DNA of 22,701 nt from Rickettsiales bacterium (GCA_031259745.1 JAIRLB010000023.1:1-22701); one strand, 5' to 3'. Counted from the first letter of the stretch, positions 1-7,140 are shown. Program-made: numbers and translations. Notes: generated by a model not told the origin, from the sequence alone.

Positions 1-946
1 CGGCCTTGGCGCGTTCGACCTTGGATACGATGAATTGAATCAAACCGGACAGCGCCGCGCGGCCGGAAATCGTCCAGTGCGGATCAGCGGAACTGGATGC
101 TTTTTCTGCGATCAAGACATCGCAGATAACATCTATGTACAAATCGCGGTATTCGGTATTAAACGGCACATGTTCCGGTGACAACGGATTCCAAGATGGA
201 TAATAAATGCCGTTTGCCGGATCATCCTGGCCTGCCCAGTTCATAATAAACACCGGGCCAACAGTCGCGCGGTATGCGGAAGTCTTTTGCTTTAATTCCG
301 GTTTCGGATCATTTATAATCATCGAAACCGTATCGCAATCCAAAATTGTCGGCACGACGACGCCGGCTGTCTTACCGGTTCCCGGAGGCGCCACGCATAA
401 TGCAGACAAGCATTCGTTCATCATCAGCGGCTTTTTTTTGAAATATCCCAGCACCATCATAAACCCTTTCAGCAGGCCCATTTTTTCTATGTCTTCCTTG
501 GTCGCCTTGTTGGAGGATTTTTCATCGAATTTGTCTTTGCCATGCGGATTGAACTCTCTCACTAATGTAGTGTCCGCCAAAAAGTGATACGCAATGATCG
601 GCAGCAACGGCGTCAGGCACATGATATCCGTGCGCATGACTGTGCGCATAAACCAATCCGGGATTTCCGCCAAAACAGACAGCCCGCCCGAAAACAGCAT
701 GTTTTGAAAATAAATCCCAAACCATTTGACAGTTGCCGGAGACCAGCCGTAACGCCACAAATGCTCGATTGCAAAGGAAATTCCGAATGCCGTCGCGCAG
801 GCCAGCCAAATCCCGGCCGCCCATCTGATTTCCCAGAACAGTTGCGCCATCGGCTTTTGCTGATGTTCCTTGTATGAACTGGACTTGAAGATATTCAAGC
901 CCTTGGAATCGCCGCCCGCGCTTAAAATTTTGAATTTGCTTGCCAT
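1..946 (-). CDS. virD4: VirD4/TraG-type type IV secretion coupling protein, N-terminal part (partial)
   Basis: I translated this frame by hand; it stays open from the ATG at 946 to the window edge (315 codons, C-terminus missing). Type IV coupling proteins are inner-membrane hexameric ATPases that hand substrates (DNA or effectors) to a type IV secretion channel. Two hydrophobic stretches lie near residues 43-60 and 108-123, then a Walker A motif, PPGTGKTAG, at about 187-195, followed by VVVPTIL as in VirD4 (usually xGKG; here GTGKT). Downstream come a DPKPELKQKTSAYR segment, equivalent to the family's 'D-KGE' region, and a W-x-x-S-G-R-A-A segment near the edge that matches the conserved nucleotide-binding domain. 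The gene is divergent from rsmE. Its ATG lies only about 3 nt from the predicted transcription start, with no Shine-Dalgarno. Whether it serves conjugation or effector export cannot be told from this part. Confidence 0.9.
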   Translation of the reverse strand, partial: MASKFKILSAGGDSKGLNIFKSSSYKEHQQKPMAQLFWEIRWAAGIWLACATAFGISFAIEHLWRYGWSPATVKWFGIYFQNMLFSGGLSVLAEIPDWFMRTVMRTDIMCLTPLLPIIAYHFLADTTLVREFNPHGKDKFDEKSSNKATKEDIEKMGLLKGFMMVLGYFKKKPLMMNECLSALCVAPPGTGKTAGVVVPTILDCDTVSMIINDPKPELKQKTSAYRATVGPVFIMNWAGQDDPANGIYYPSWNPLSPEHVPFNTEYRDLYIDVICDVLIAEKASSSADPHWTISGRAALSGLIQFIVSKVERAKA

Positions 947-955
947 TGTGATACC

Positions 956-961
956 ATTATA
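956..961 (-). promoter_or_regulatory. Extended -10 promoter of the virD4-like gene
   Basis: On the minus strand the sequence reads TGCTATAATG, a perfect TATAAT with a TG extension. No good -35 is seen at 16-18 bp, as is usual for extended -10 promoters. The start ATG at 946 lies 10 nt below the box, so the transcript would be leaderless or nearly so. Confidence 0.55.
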
Positions 962-968
962 GCAGAAA

Positions 969-997
969 AATTAGGAATTAGAAATTAGGAATTAAGG
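969..997. repeat. Short tandem-like AT-rich repeat (TTAGGAATTA units)
   Basis: Near-tandem copies of TTAGGAATTA / GAAATTAGGA fill the divergent gap between the virD4-like gene and rsmE. The same unit in reverse orientation recurs inside rsmE at 1152-1180, and related GGAATAAGGAAT motifs form the ends of the larger repeats elsewhere in the window. Confidence 0.6.
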
Positions 998-999
998 GC

Positions 1000-1656
1000 A
1001 TGAAGAATATACCCAGGATTTATGTTGATGAGAAAATCGAGATCGGAAAACATATTTCGATTTCAAAAGAAACTTTGCATTACTTGCAGAAAGTCATGCG
1101 GACGGACAATTGCATAATTTTCAATAATGGCGAGGAATTTGAAGCAAATCTGATTCCTAACCCTTCGTTCCTAATTCCTGTTTCACCAACGGGCCGGATT
1201 GATCCGTCGAACAATCTTGCCTTGGCGTTCGCGCCGGTTAAAAAGACGGATGATATGCTGAATATGGCGACGCAAATGGGCGTTGCGAAATTACAGCCCG
1301 TGATAACCGCCAGAACTGTCGCGCGCCACATTAATTGGAAACGAATCGAAAAAATAATCATCGAGGCTGCCGAGCAATCCGGCCGAAACAGCGTGCCGGA
1401 ATTATTGCCGCCGATTGAATTCGCTGATCTTGATAAGGCCAATCTGATTTTCGCAGACGAAAGGGCGGCCCGTGGCCGAGAGTTCGAAAAGCCGCCGGCC
1501 GTCGCGACGGTCATCTTGATTGGGCCCGAAGGCGGATTCAGCGACGCGGAATTTGATGCATTGGATGCAGCCGGCGCGATCGGCATGTCTCTGGGTAAAA
1601 CAATCCTGCGCGCCGAAGTCGCGGCTGTCGCGGCCCTGGCAAGAACATTAAAATGA
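1000..1656 (+). CDS. rsmE: 16S rRNA (uracil-1498-N3)-methyltransferase RsmE
   Basis: RsmE is a SPOUT-class, SAM-dependent enzyme that methylates N3 of U1498 in helix 44 of 16S rRNA. The 218-aa product carries the family signatures: a basic N-terminal PUA-like part with HYLQKVMR, EQSGR near residue 127, IGPEGGF near 174, and a C-terminal LGKTILRAEVAAVAAL, which is the knotted SAM-binding region. It is slightly shorter than the usual 230-250 aa. AAGGG lies very close to the ATG. The stop overlaps the next start (ATGA, 1653-1656), so it is translationally coupled to the pseudouridine synthase; both modify rRNA. Oddity: residues about 52-60 (LIPNPSFLI) are encoded by a copy of the intergenic repeat, in a part that is a variable linker in other RsmE proteins. 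Confidence 0.95.
   Translation: MKNIPRIYVDEKIEIGKHISISKETLHYLQKVMRTDNCIIFNNGEEFEANLIPNPSFLIPVSPTGRIDPSNNLALAFAPVKKTDDMLNMATQMGVAKLQPVITARTVARHINWKRIEKIIIEAAEQSGRNSVPELLPPIEFADLDKANLIFADERAARGREFEKPPAVATVILIGPEGGFSDAEFDALDAAGAIGMSLGKTILRAEVAAVAALARTLK
1152..1180. repeat. Intergenic-type repeat inside the rsmE reading frame
   Basis: The stretch contains GATTCCTAACCC and then CTAATTCCTG, the reverse complement of the AGGAATTA-type repeat at 969-997. It is read in frame and encodes about nine residues of RsmE between the PUA-like and SPOUT domains. Confidence 0.5.
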
Positions 1657-2351
1657 CTGTGCGAATCGCAAAGTTTTTGGCGGATACCGGCGCGGCATCA
1701 AGACGCTATGCCGAATGTTTGATTAAATCCGGCGCGGTCGCGGTGAATGGCGTAAAAATCGACACGCCCGTGTTCTTTGTCGATGGCACGGAAAAGATAA
1801 CAGTTTCCGGCAAAGTTGTCTTAAATAGAAAAACCGCCAAATTATACGCGTTCAACAAACCGATAAACACAATGACGACCGCCCGCGATCCAGCTGGCCG
1901 CAGGACGATTTACGATGTATTGCCCGCGCGCTATAAAAATCTGAAATATATCGGGCGGCTGGATTATAAAACAACGGGGCTTTTGTTGCTGACCAATGAC
2001 GGCGATCTGGCGCGAAAGCTAACCCTGCCTTCCTCCAATATCCCGCGAGTGTACGTTGCGTCCGTGTCGGGCAGTGATTTTTCCAGGTTGGATTCTGCGC
2101 GACGCGGCATTGTGATCAATGGCGTCAAGTATCGCCCGATGACAATCGATGTTCAGAATAACAATGAATTGCGCATCACCATAACCGAGGGGAAAAAGAA
2201 TGAAATCCGCATAGTTTTGGCGCATTTGGGGCTGCCTGTGAAAAAGTTGCACAGAATTTCTTATGGGCCGGTGAAACTAGGAAACCTTTCTGTCGGAGAA
2301 ATAATTGAAATCGGGCAGAAAATCATTGACCTGATGTCAAAATATCTCTAA
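1653..2351 (+). CDS. RsuA/RluB/RluE-family rRNA pseudouridine synthase
   Basis: The enzyme converts a specific uridine in rRNA to pseudouridine. The 232-aa product starts with an S4 RNA-binding domain (residues about 1-60: IAKFLADTGAASRR, AVAVNGVKID). The catalytic motif follows, GRLDYKTTGLLLLTNDG, with the nucleophile Asp at residue 104, and then ITEGKKNEIRIVLAHLG and LHRISYGPVKLG, which match the family's TEGKNREVRRM-type and YGP motifs. Length and order fit RsuA/RluB rather than RluA/RluD. Which uridine and which subunit are modified cannot be decided by reading. It overlaps rsmE by 4 nt. The promoter of the next gene lies within its 3' end. Confidence 0.92.
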   Translation: MTVRIAKFLADTGAASRRYAECLIKSGAVAVNGVKIDTPVFFVDGTEKITVSGKVVLNRKTAKLYAFNKPINTMTTARDPAGRRTIYDVLPARYKNLKYIGRLDYKTTGLLLLTNDGDLARKLTLPSSNIPRVYVASVSGSDFSRLDSARRGIVINGVKYRPMTIDVQNNNELRITITEGKKNEIRIVLAHLGLPVKKLHRISYGPVKLGNLSVGEIIEIGQKIIDLMSKYL

Positions 2352-2354
2352 AAT
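2326..2354 (+). promoter_or_regulatory. Sigma-70-type promoter for the TPR protein gene
   Basis: TTGACC (2326-2331), a 17-bp spacer, then TAAAAT (2349-2354). It overlaps the end of the pseudouridine synthase gene and gives a leader of about 18 nt with AAGAAAGGGAG as ribosome-binding site for the ATG at 2379. Confidence 0.6.
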
Positions 2355-2378
2355 TAAAATCAAGAAAGGGAGATATAT

Positions 2379-3353
2379 ATGAAAAAGAAAACAACAGCTT
2401 CAAAAAAGTTGGCCCCCAAGAAAACATTGCCGGCCGGGGCGGAAGGCGCGGCGGCAAAGTTTAATGCCTGGTCGCTGTCCATTTACGTCTATTGGTTTAT
2501 CATATTGTTTTTTATATCGGCGACATTTTATATCTTGGGGCGCAGCCACGGCATATTGCATCCGGTCGCAAGCAATAATATTGAGATAACCGAAGAAACA
2601 TTGATGCAGGCAAAAGATTATTTGGATTCGGGCAAGGCTAAGTTATTGTCCGGAAATATTGATGATGCGATTGCCGATTTCACAGCCGCCATTGATGCGG
2701 ACGCGCCTCTGGTCGACGCGTATATCCTGCGGGGCGAGGCTTATATGCAGTCGGGCAATTATCCGAATGCGCTGAGTGATTTCAATGCGGCGATTGAGAT
2801 GGATAATTTGAATTCTGTCGCTTTTTATGACCGTGCGCTGCTGTACACCAGGCTGGAAGATTATTCCGCGGCATTGGCCGATATCAACAACGCTCTGGCT
2901 GCGCGCGCAGTTCGTCCGAACGATATTTTGCAGCTGCGCGACATATATGCAAGACGCGGACAGCTGAACCTGTGGTTGAAGAACTGGGATGGCGCGATTG
3001 CCGATTTCACAAATTCTTTGGCCAGACCGGAAGGCATCGTCAACCCGTCCGTCTATGCAGAGCGTGCCGAGGCATACACGGCATTGAACAGATATCAGGA
3101 TGCCGTGAATGATTACATATCCGCAGTCCGCATCATATCCGAGCAGATCCAGGGCGCCACGACCACTGAAAGACGCGAAGAATTGTCCCGCCGCGCGATG
3201 GAGTACTTTGAAAAATCAGGCGCGTTGAATTTGAGCATGGGCGGCATTGAATCAGCCAAAACGGATTTGGAATCTGCTTATGCGATCGCTGTTGCGCTGA
3301 ATGATACGGAAAGCATTGAAAGATTATCCAAATTAATTCTGGAAATGCAATAA
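2379..3353 (+). CDS. Membrane-anchored tetratricopeptide-repeat (TPR) protein
   Basis: The 324-aa product begins with a Lys/Ala-rich cytoplasmic tail (about 1-30), then one hydrophobic helix (about 34-54, IYVYWFIILFFISATFYILG). The rest would face the periplasm. From about residue 75 it is made of TPR units with typical spacing of A, G, Y and D: AIADFTAAIDADAPLVDAYI, LRGEAYMQSGNYPNALSDFN, AFYDRALLYTRLEDYSAAL, and further units at WDGAIADF and RAEAYTALNRYQDA. TPR arrays bind other proteins, so a scaffold role in the envelope is likely; the partner is unknown. It has a clear promoter and Shine-Dalgarno and is followed at once by a strong terminator, so it is probably transcribed both alone and by read-through from rsmE. 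Confidence 0.85.
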   Translation: MKKKTTASKKLAPKKTLPAGAEGAAAKFNAWSLSIYVYWFIILFFISATFYILGRSHGILHPVASNNIEITEETLMQAKDYLDSGKAKLLSGNIDDAIADFTAAIDADAPLVDAYILRGEAYMQSGNYPNALSDFNAAIEMDNLNSVAFYDRALLYTRLEDYSAALADINNALAARAVRPNDILQLRDIYARRGQLNLWLKNWDGAIADFTNSLARPEGIVNPSVYAERAEAYTALNRYQDAVNDYISAVRIISEQIQGATTTERREELSRRAMEYFEKSGALNLSMGGIESAKTDLESAYAIAVALNDTESIERLSKLILEMQ

Positions 3354-3356
3354 TTG

Positions 3357-3380
3357 AAAACCCGGCATGCCGGGTTTTTT
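3357..3380 (+). terminator. Rho-independent terminator after the TPR gene
   Basis: AAAA, then the palindrome CCCGGCATGCCGGG (3361-3374), then T6. It is four bases downstream of the stop codon and can work on both strands. Confidence 0.85.
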
Positions 3381-3394
3381 AAGAAAAAAAGAAA

Positions 3395-3552
3395 GACCAG
3401 AAAACAAACGTTGTAAAAATTGCAGTTGTAATTTTGGCATTGGATTAAATACTATAATAATGAAAGTTCTTGGAGTTATAATAAGCATAAATCTGTTTGC
3501 GAAGTAAATGCCATTTTATTCTCTGGTATTTGTTCTTTAATCTTTGGTTTTT
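3395..3552. repeat. Degenerate copy of the AT-rich MITE-like repeat (family A)
   Basis: This stretch aligns by eye with the repeat at 20189-20376: GACCA at the start, then ACAAACGTTGT, AATTGCAGTTGTAATTTT, GGATTAAAT, ATAATAAGCATAAATC, GTTTGCGAAGTAAATG and finally ATCTTTGG. The central AT-rich part is shortened. The flanking region 3381-3684 has no convincing gene: AT-rich, short frames, no ribosome-binding site. Confidence 0.6.
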
Positions 3553-3684
3553 AAGCATCATTTTTCATCTTATATATCACATTTTGATTGTTTGGGCCTT
3601 TTTCTAGATATAGTTGTATTATTATATAAATTCAATTTATGAAAACAATTTAATTTTCTTAGTTGAAGTTCCTGATAAAAAACA

Positions 3685-3713
3685 TTGACATTTATCTATA
3701 AAAGCCATAAAAT
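3685..3713 (+). promoter_or_regulatory. Strong sigma-70 promoter upstream of the metalloprotease gene
   Basis: TTGACA (3685-3690), a 17-bp spacer, then TAAAAT (3708-3713): a consensus -35 at ideal spacing. Transcription should begin near 3720, about 100 nt before the ATG at 3823. Confidence 0.6.
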
Positions 3714-3719
3714 TTAAGG

Positions 3720-3778
3720 CATAACAAGCTAAAAGTCCTATGCTAATCCAAACCACCGATTTTTATGTCGGTTTTTTT
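3720..3778 (+). ncRNA. Candidate short transcript or attenuated leader
   Basis: The predicted start near 3720 is followed within 60 nt by a hairpin (ACCGA 3755-3759 / TCGGT 3768-3772) and a T7 run. This could be a small RNA of about 59 nt or an attenuator in the leader of the exported gene pair. A 19-codon frame (ATG 3740, stop 3794-3796) runs through the hairpin and could be a leader peptide. I recognise no known RNA family. Confidence 0.3.
3753..3778 (+). terminator. Hairpin with T-run (weak terminator or attenuator)
   Basis: A 5-bp stem ACCGA/TCGGT with an 8-nt loop, then T7. The stem is short, so termination may be partial, which would suit attenuation. Confidence 0.4.
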
Positions 3779-3822
3779 GATTTCAAAAACCCCTGATTTC
3801 CGCGACATTTCCCCCCACCGCT

Positions 3823-5100
3823 ATGCCTAATCCAAATGGTCGTTTGTTTTATTTTATCAGCGCTGGCCGGATGAGCATGACGCTGGCTTTGGCAATATTT
3901 TATACGTCCGCATATTGCCAGAATAATAATGCTGACGGTATGGATAGCAACGGGCAGAAAATTAAAACCCCAAACAATGCTGATGCGGCAGATTCGGGCA
4001 GGATTTACAATTTGTATGATTGCGATTTGGAAAAATCAGGTTGTTTGAAGGACTGTGAAACCAAAAGCGAAAAACGCATTGACATCGATAAATTCATTCA
4101 ATTTGCATCAGCTATGAATCCGAAGATAAAGATCGAGACAATCATTGTCAGAAATACTTTTGACATAAGGCTTCAGCAGGGGTTTTACAACCCGAAAACC
4201 GATACAATCACTTTATATGTCCACAAAGTGCCGGACGATGAGCATGGATTAATATATTATGATAATGAATCCAAATCCTGCTGGTCGCGTGATGGCATGA
4301 AAGTAGAATTGGATATGTTGAATGAGTGCGTTGTCGCCATAGCGGTTCACGAATTCAAACATTTTTGCGACAGGAACGCATATTCGCGGGGCGGATTCAC
4401 CATTCCGCAAATTGCCCAGATAAATCTGCATGAAGAAATCACTGCGCGTATTGCCGAAATGTTGCTGATGCGCGCGAATAACCGGCTTGGTTTCTCGCAT
4501 GCAGGATACGAATCCGGAATGTTTCCGAAGAACAATCCTAATACAGAGCATGTAAATGATTATAAAGAATATTTATCCGGACGCGCCGCCGCTGATCATG
4601 AAATTTCCCATGAAGAAATAGACTTCATTATTGAAAAAGCTATAAAGGCGTTCAATTCTTTCAATCAATATTCAAACGCAATAACAAATTTGACATTATA
4701 TGATATAATAGGAAACTTTCGGCGACATGCCCTGGCGGCATCTTGCGAAGATGACGATTTCTGTGAGAAATCCACGGGATTCGACAGCGCCATTAATTCC
4801 ACATATTCTTTCCGAATAAACGGGCGGAACATAAATTTTCTGAAACAATGCAGCCCAAGAATACGACGGCGGCTGATGGGTTTCACGCATAAATTCTTAA
4901 AACGCAAAAATTTCAGATCAAAAATAGAAGCTTGGGAAAAACAGGCTGGCGCATATGAGAGTAAAAGCCGGGATTTTGCCGCCGCCGCCGGCTTTTCGCA
5001 ATATTCGGAATACGATGTATGGGATTGGGAGCACGACCGCACGCCAGATGCAAATATAACATCGCGGCGTTTGCAATTTACAAAAAAGGAAAGAGAATGA
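3823..5100 (+). CDS. Putative exported zinc metalloprotease (HExxH), unknown family
   Basis: The 425-aa product has a hydrophobic N-terminus compatible with a signal peptide (about 8-32, ending TSAYCQ), then a Cys-containing spacer (CDLEKSGCLKDC near 67-78). The key feature is AVHEFKHFC: His176, Glu177 and His180 form the zinc-binding and catalytic HExxH of many metallopeptidases. A further HEE at 203-205 lies where gluzincins place their third ligand. The C-terminal third is basic and Cys-poor. I recognise no named family, so activity is inferred from the motif only. The ATG at 3823 has no Shine-Dalgarno; 3871 is an alternative but would leave a signal peptide without positive charge. Its last bases overlap the next gene (ATGA), so the two are probably translated together and may act together outside the cytoplasm. 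Confidence 0.65.
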   Translation: MPNPNGRLFYFISAGRMSMTLALAIFYTSAYCQNNNADGMDSNGQKIKTPNNADAADSGRIYNLYDCDLEKSGCLKDCETKSEKRIDIDKFIQFASAMNPKIKIETIIVRNTFDIRLQQGFYNPKTDTITLYVHKVPDDEHGLIYYDNESKSCWSRDGMKVELDMLNECVVAIAVHEFKHFCDRNAYSRGGFTIPQIAQINLHEEITARIAEMLLMRANNRLGFSHAGYESGMFPKNNPNTEHVNDYKEYLSGRAAADHEISHEEIDFIIEKAIKAFNSFNQYSNAITNLTLYDIIGNFRRHALAASCEDDDFCEKSTGFDSAINSTYSFRINGRNINFLKQCSPRIRRRLMGFTHKFLKRKNFRSKIEAWEKQAGAYESKSRDFAAAAGFSQYSEYDVWDWEHDRTPDANITSRRLQFTKKERE

Positions 5101-6068
5101 GAAAATTATCGTTTTGCATAATGTTAATCGCACTTTGTTTTGCCACTGGCAATGCAAAGGCCGCCGCATGTGACAGCGGTACTATTGGAACATCATGCGG
5201 ATGCAGTCTAGAGTCATGTTTGCCTGTTACAATTTCGCCAAATGATTCAAATGTGAGCAGAATGTTTTACAACTATGAGCGCATATACAAAAATATTTGC
5301 AATCCTTTTACAGGTGAAATAGTCTGCGTTTGTTCGCATCCGGCTTTGAGTATTCAGACATCCAGCGACAGTTGTTATTACGGCATTAGTTCAACTTGCG
5401 TCATCAATAGTTCGTACTATGTATACCAATATCCCAACGATCAATCAAAAACAATCGAATTATTTAATCCACAGAAAAGTCCCACAAATGTTGGATTTTG
5501 TGTAGCCGATGCGATCATAAAATGCAAAGAGGGATACTATGGAACGCTTACCAGCGAGTCCAGCGTTTGCTCGTCATGTCCGGGCGGATATCCGAATTCA
5601 GTTTTGGACAGCAAGACTATAGATTCCTGTTATCGGGCATGCAACATTTCGGATATAGCGAATTCACAATTTGTCACCGGCAGCAAATATTATGACGGAT
5701 CCGGCTCTTGCAATCTTGTGTCATGCCAATCCGGATATCATAAAGACGGGAATATATGCGTTCAGGATTACGTTCCCCCTTCATCGTGCCAGTCTGGATA
5801 CTATAACGATGGCGGCGGCAATTGCGTGCGATGCCCGGCAATAGGAAAAGATGATCAAGGAAATTTGATTTACGGGGTAAATATTACAATGGGGGATATC
5901 GCGCCTTGTTATGGAACCACCGCGGATCACTGTTGTTTTGCCCCAAGTCTGTGTTTTGATTCGAATGCGATTTATTATGACGACACTGGCGCATTCGTGT
6001 TTGATGAACCAGAATGGGGATGCGTTGACTATTCAGATATGTATTGTCCGTATACATCCGGTGATTAA
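5097..6068 (+). CDS. Cysteine-rich secreted protein, function unknown
   Basis: The start at 5097 is chosen because AAAAAAGGAAAGAGA lies just upstream and because it yields a clean signal peptide (KLSFCIMLIALCFATGNAKA, cleavage near residue 21-23). The 323-aa product then carries many Cys residues in EGF/TNFR-like spacing: C-x-EGYYG, CSSCPGGYP, CQSGYHKDGNIC, CQSGYYNDGGGNCVRCP and CCFAP. Such C-x2-G-Y-Y modules are usual in disulfide-bonded surface proteins. The start overlaps the metalloprotease stop by 4 nt. Beyond the stop the same frame encodes PYLSNNKC before a second stop, which resembles another module and may be a recently lost tail. No ligand or partner can be named. Confidence 0.7.
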   Translation: MRKLSFCIMLIALCFATGNAKAAACDSGTIGTSCGCSLESCLPVTISPNDSNVSRMFYNYERIYKNICNPFTGEIVCVCSHPALSIQTSSDSCYYGISSTCVINSSYYVYQYPNDQSKTIELFNPQKSPTNVGFCVADAIIKCKEGYYGTLTSESSVCSSCPGGYPNSVLDSKTIDSCYRACNISDIANSQFVTGSKYYDGSGSCNLVSCQSGYHKDGNICVQDYVPPSSCQSGYYNDGGGNCVRCPAIGKDDQGNLIYGVNITMGDIAPCYGTTADHCCFAPSLCFDSNAIYYDDTGAFVFDEPEWGCVDYSDMYCPYTSGD

Positions 6069-6147
6069 CCGTATTTGTCGAATAATAAATGTTAAACGGA
6101 ACGCCATGATAATAACATTGTTAATTTCAAAAATTTATAAACCGCCC

Positions 6148-6292
6148 CCGCGCTTCGCGGTACTCATCAAAGGATGAGAACTTGGCATCATATGGGCTAA
6201 AAATTTTTAGTCCATACGTATCTCGGCTTGCACAAATCAGAAATCTTTACCTAAATTCCCCCATCGCAATGGGGATGCCGCCGAATGGCGGC
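6148..6292. repeat. Cluster of five short perfect or near-perfect hairpins
   Basis: Within the gene-free stretch 6069-6443: CCGCG-ctt-CGCGG (6148-6160), CTCATC-aaag-GATGAG (6163-6178), a 26-bp palindrome centred on AAAAATTTTT (6191-6216), CCCCAT-cgca-ATGGGG (6259-6274) and GCCGCC-gaat-GGCGGC (6277-6292). No credible coding frame covers them. They could be a structured RNA, a 3' UTR or nested palindromic elements. Confidence 0.55.
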
Positions 6293-6304
6293 TGGATTTT
6301 AATA

Positions 6305-6412
6305 AAGGAAAAAGATCAAATGCCAGGGAATAAAAAACAAAATGGCGTTTTGTTTCGCAAACGGATTTATGTTTGGTTTTATTCCCTGGTCTTTCTTCTT
6401 TTTCCCTATTCC
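6305..6412. repeat. Short family A-like element with 13-bp perfect inner stem
   Basis: It starts AAGGAAAAAGATC and ends CTTTTTCCCTATTCC, matching the termini of the family A element at 20168-20397. Inside, CCAGGGAATAAAA (6323-6335) pairs perfectly with 6377-6389, enclosing a TTTCGCAAACGGATTTATG loop like that of the full elements. Confidence 0.6.
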
Positions 6413-6414
6413 TT

Positions 6415-6442
6415 AAAAAAACCGGGCGATACCCGGTTTTTT
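6415..6442. terminator. Bidirectional terminator between convergent genes
   Basis: A6, then ACCGGG-cgata-CCCGGT, then a T-run. It lies just behind the stop of the minus-strand OmpH-like gene and also faces the plus-strand genes to its left. Confidence 0.85.
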
Positions 6443-6443
6443 C

Positions 6444-7112
6444 TTAGAAGCCTTTCGGTTTTTCCATTTTAATGTTGGAAATCTTCTTGTCCAAGGCCCG
6501 GATCACGTCTTCCGTAATATCCAAATTTGCCGCGTCTTTGCCGATGCGGGCGAAGCGGCCGTCTATGACCAATGACAGATTTTTCTTGTTTATAATGCCT
6601 TCGATCAGCATATCCAAATGCTTTGCCTGAATATCATTCAAAGCCTTTTGAAAAGATGCCTCTACGCTTTGCGCGCGTTCGGTCAAGGTACGCTGCAACT
6701 TGGCCACGCGGTTCTGGTATTCGGCGACACGGCGCTGCAAAGCCTCACGCGATAACACATCCTGGGATGTTTCGATTTCAGCTTTTTCCTTTTCCAAAGA
6801 TTTTTGCTCTTTGGTCAATTCATCGCGCAGCTTCGCTTCGTAGGATTCTTTCTGATTGCGAAGATCTTTCAGCGCTTTCGCCTGGGCCTGGATCGCGTCC
6901 ATGCGGATAACGGCGATGCGCAGATTTGCGCCGGTCGTGGCATCTGATGAGATGCCGGCCAAAGATTTCTCGACCGTCATGTTTGTGCGCAGGGCCGATA
7001 CGCCCCAAACGCCCAGCAATGCGACCGCAACAACCGCGGTGGCGATGATTCCGATCCTTGCATACTTTTTCACGGCTCTATCTGCCGGTATATTTTCTTT
7101 TTTGATTGCCAT
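6444..7112 (-). CDS. OmpH/Skp-family protein with N-terminal membrane anchor
   Basis: Skp/OmpH proteins are periplasmic trimeric chaperones that carry unfolded outer-membrane proteins. The 222-aa product matches the family pattern: IAVIRMDAIQAQAK (strand plus helix start, about 66-79), a long charged coiled coil (about 80-165, KESYEAKLRDELTKEQKSLE) and a C-terminal SLVIDGRFARIG ... LDITEDVIRALD. Unlike classical Skp, the N-terminus has no obvious cleavage site but a hydrophobic helix (about 21-42, IGIIATAVVAVALLGVWGVSAL) after a basic tail, suggesting an inner-membrane-tethered version. The start at 7112 is chosen for GGAAGCG upstream and because the promoter at 7141-7168 excludes longer starts. 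The terminator at 6415-6442 closes the unit. Confidence 0.8.
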   Translation of the reverse strand: MAIKKENIPADRAVKKYARIGIIATAVVAVALLGVWGVSALRTNMTVEKSLAGISSDATTGANLRIAVIRMDAIQAQAKALKDLRNQKESYEAKLRDELTKEQKSLEKEKAEIETSQDVLSREALQRRVAEYQNRVAKLQRTLTERAQSVEASFQKALNDIQAKHLDMLIEGIINKKNLSLVIDGRFARIGKDAANLDITEDVIRALDKKISNIKMEKPKGF

Positions 7113-7140
7113 TTCGCTTCCTTTTGTTTTGCATGGAAAA

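Noticed and set aside
3720..3778. tRNA or tmRNA fragment
   Set aside because: No T-arm GTTCGA motif or acceptor stem can be formed.
6182..6472. Plus-strand frame of 96 codons
   Set aside because: It runs through hairpins, a repeat and the terminator and into the OmpH-like gene; no ribosome-binding site or family match.
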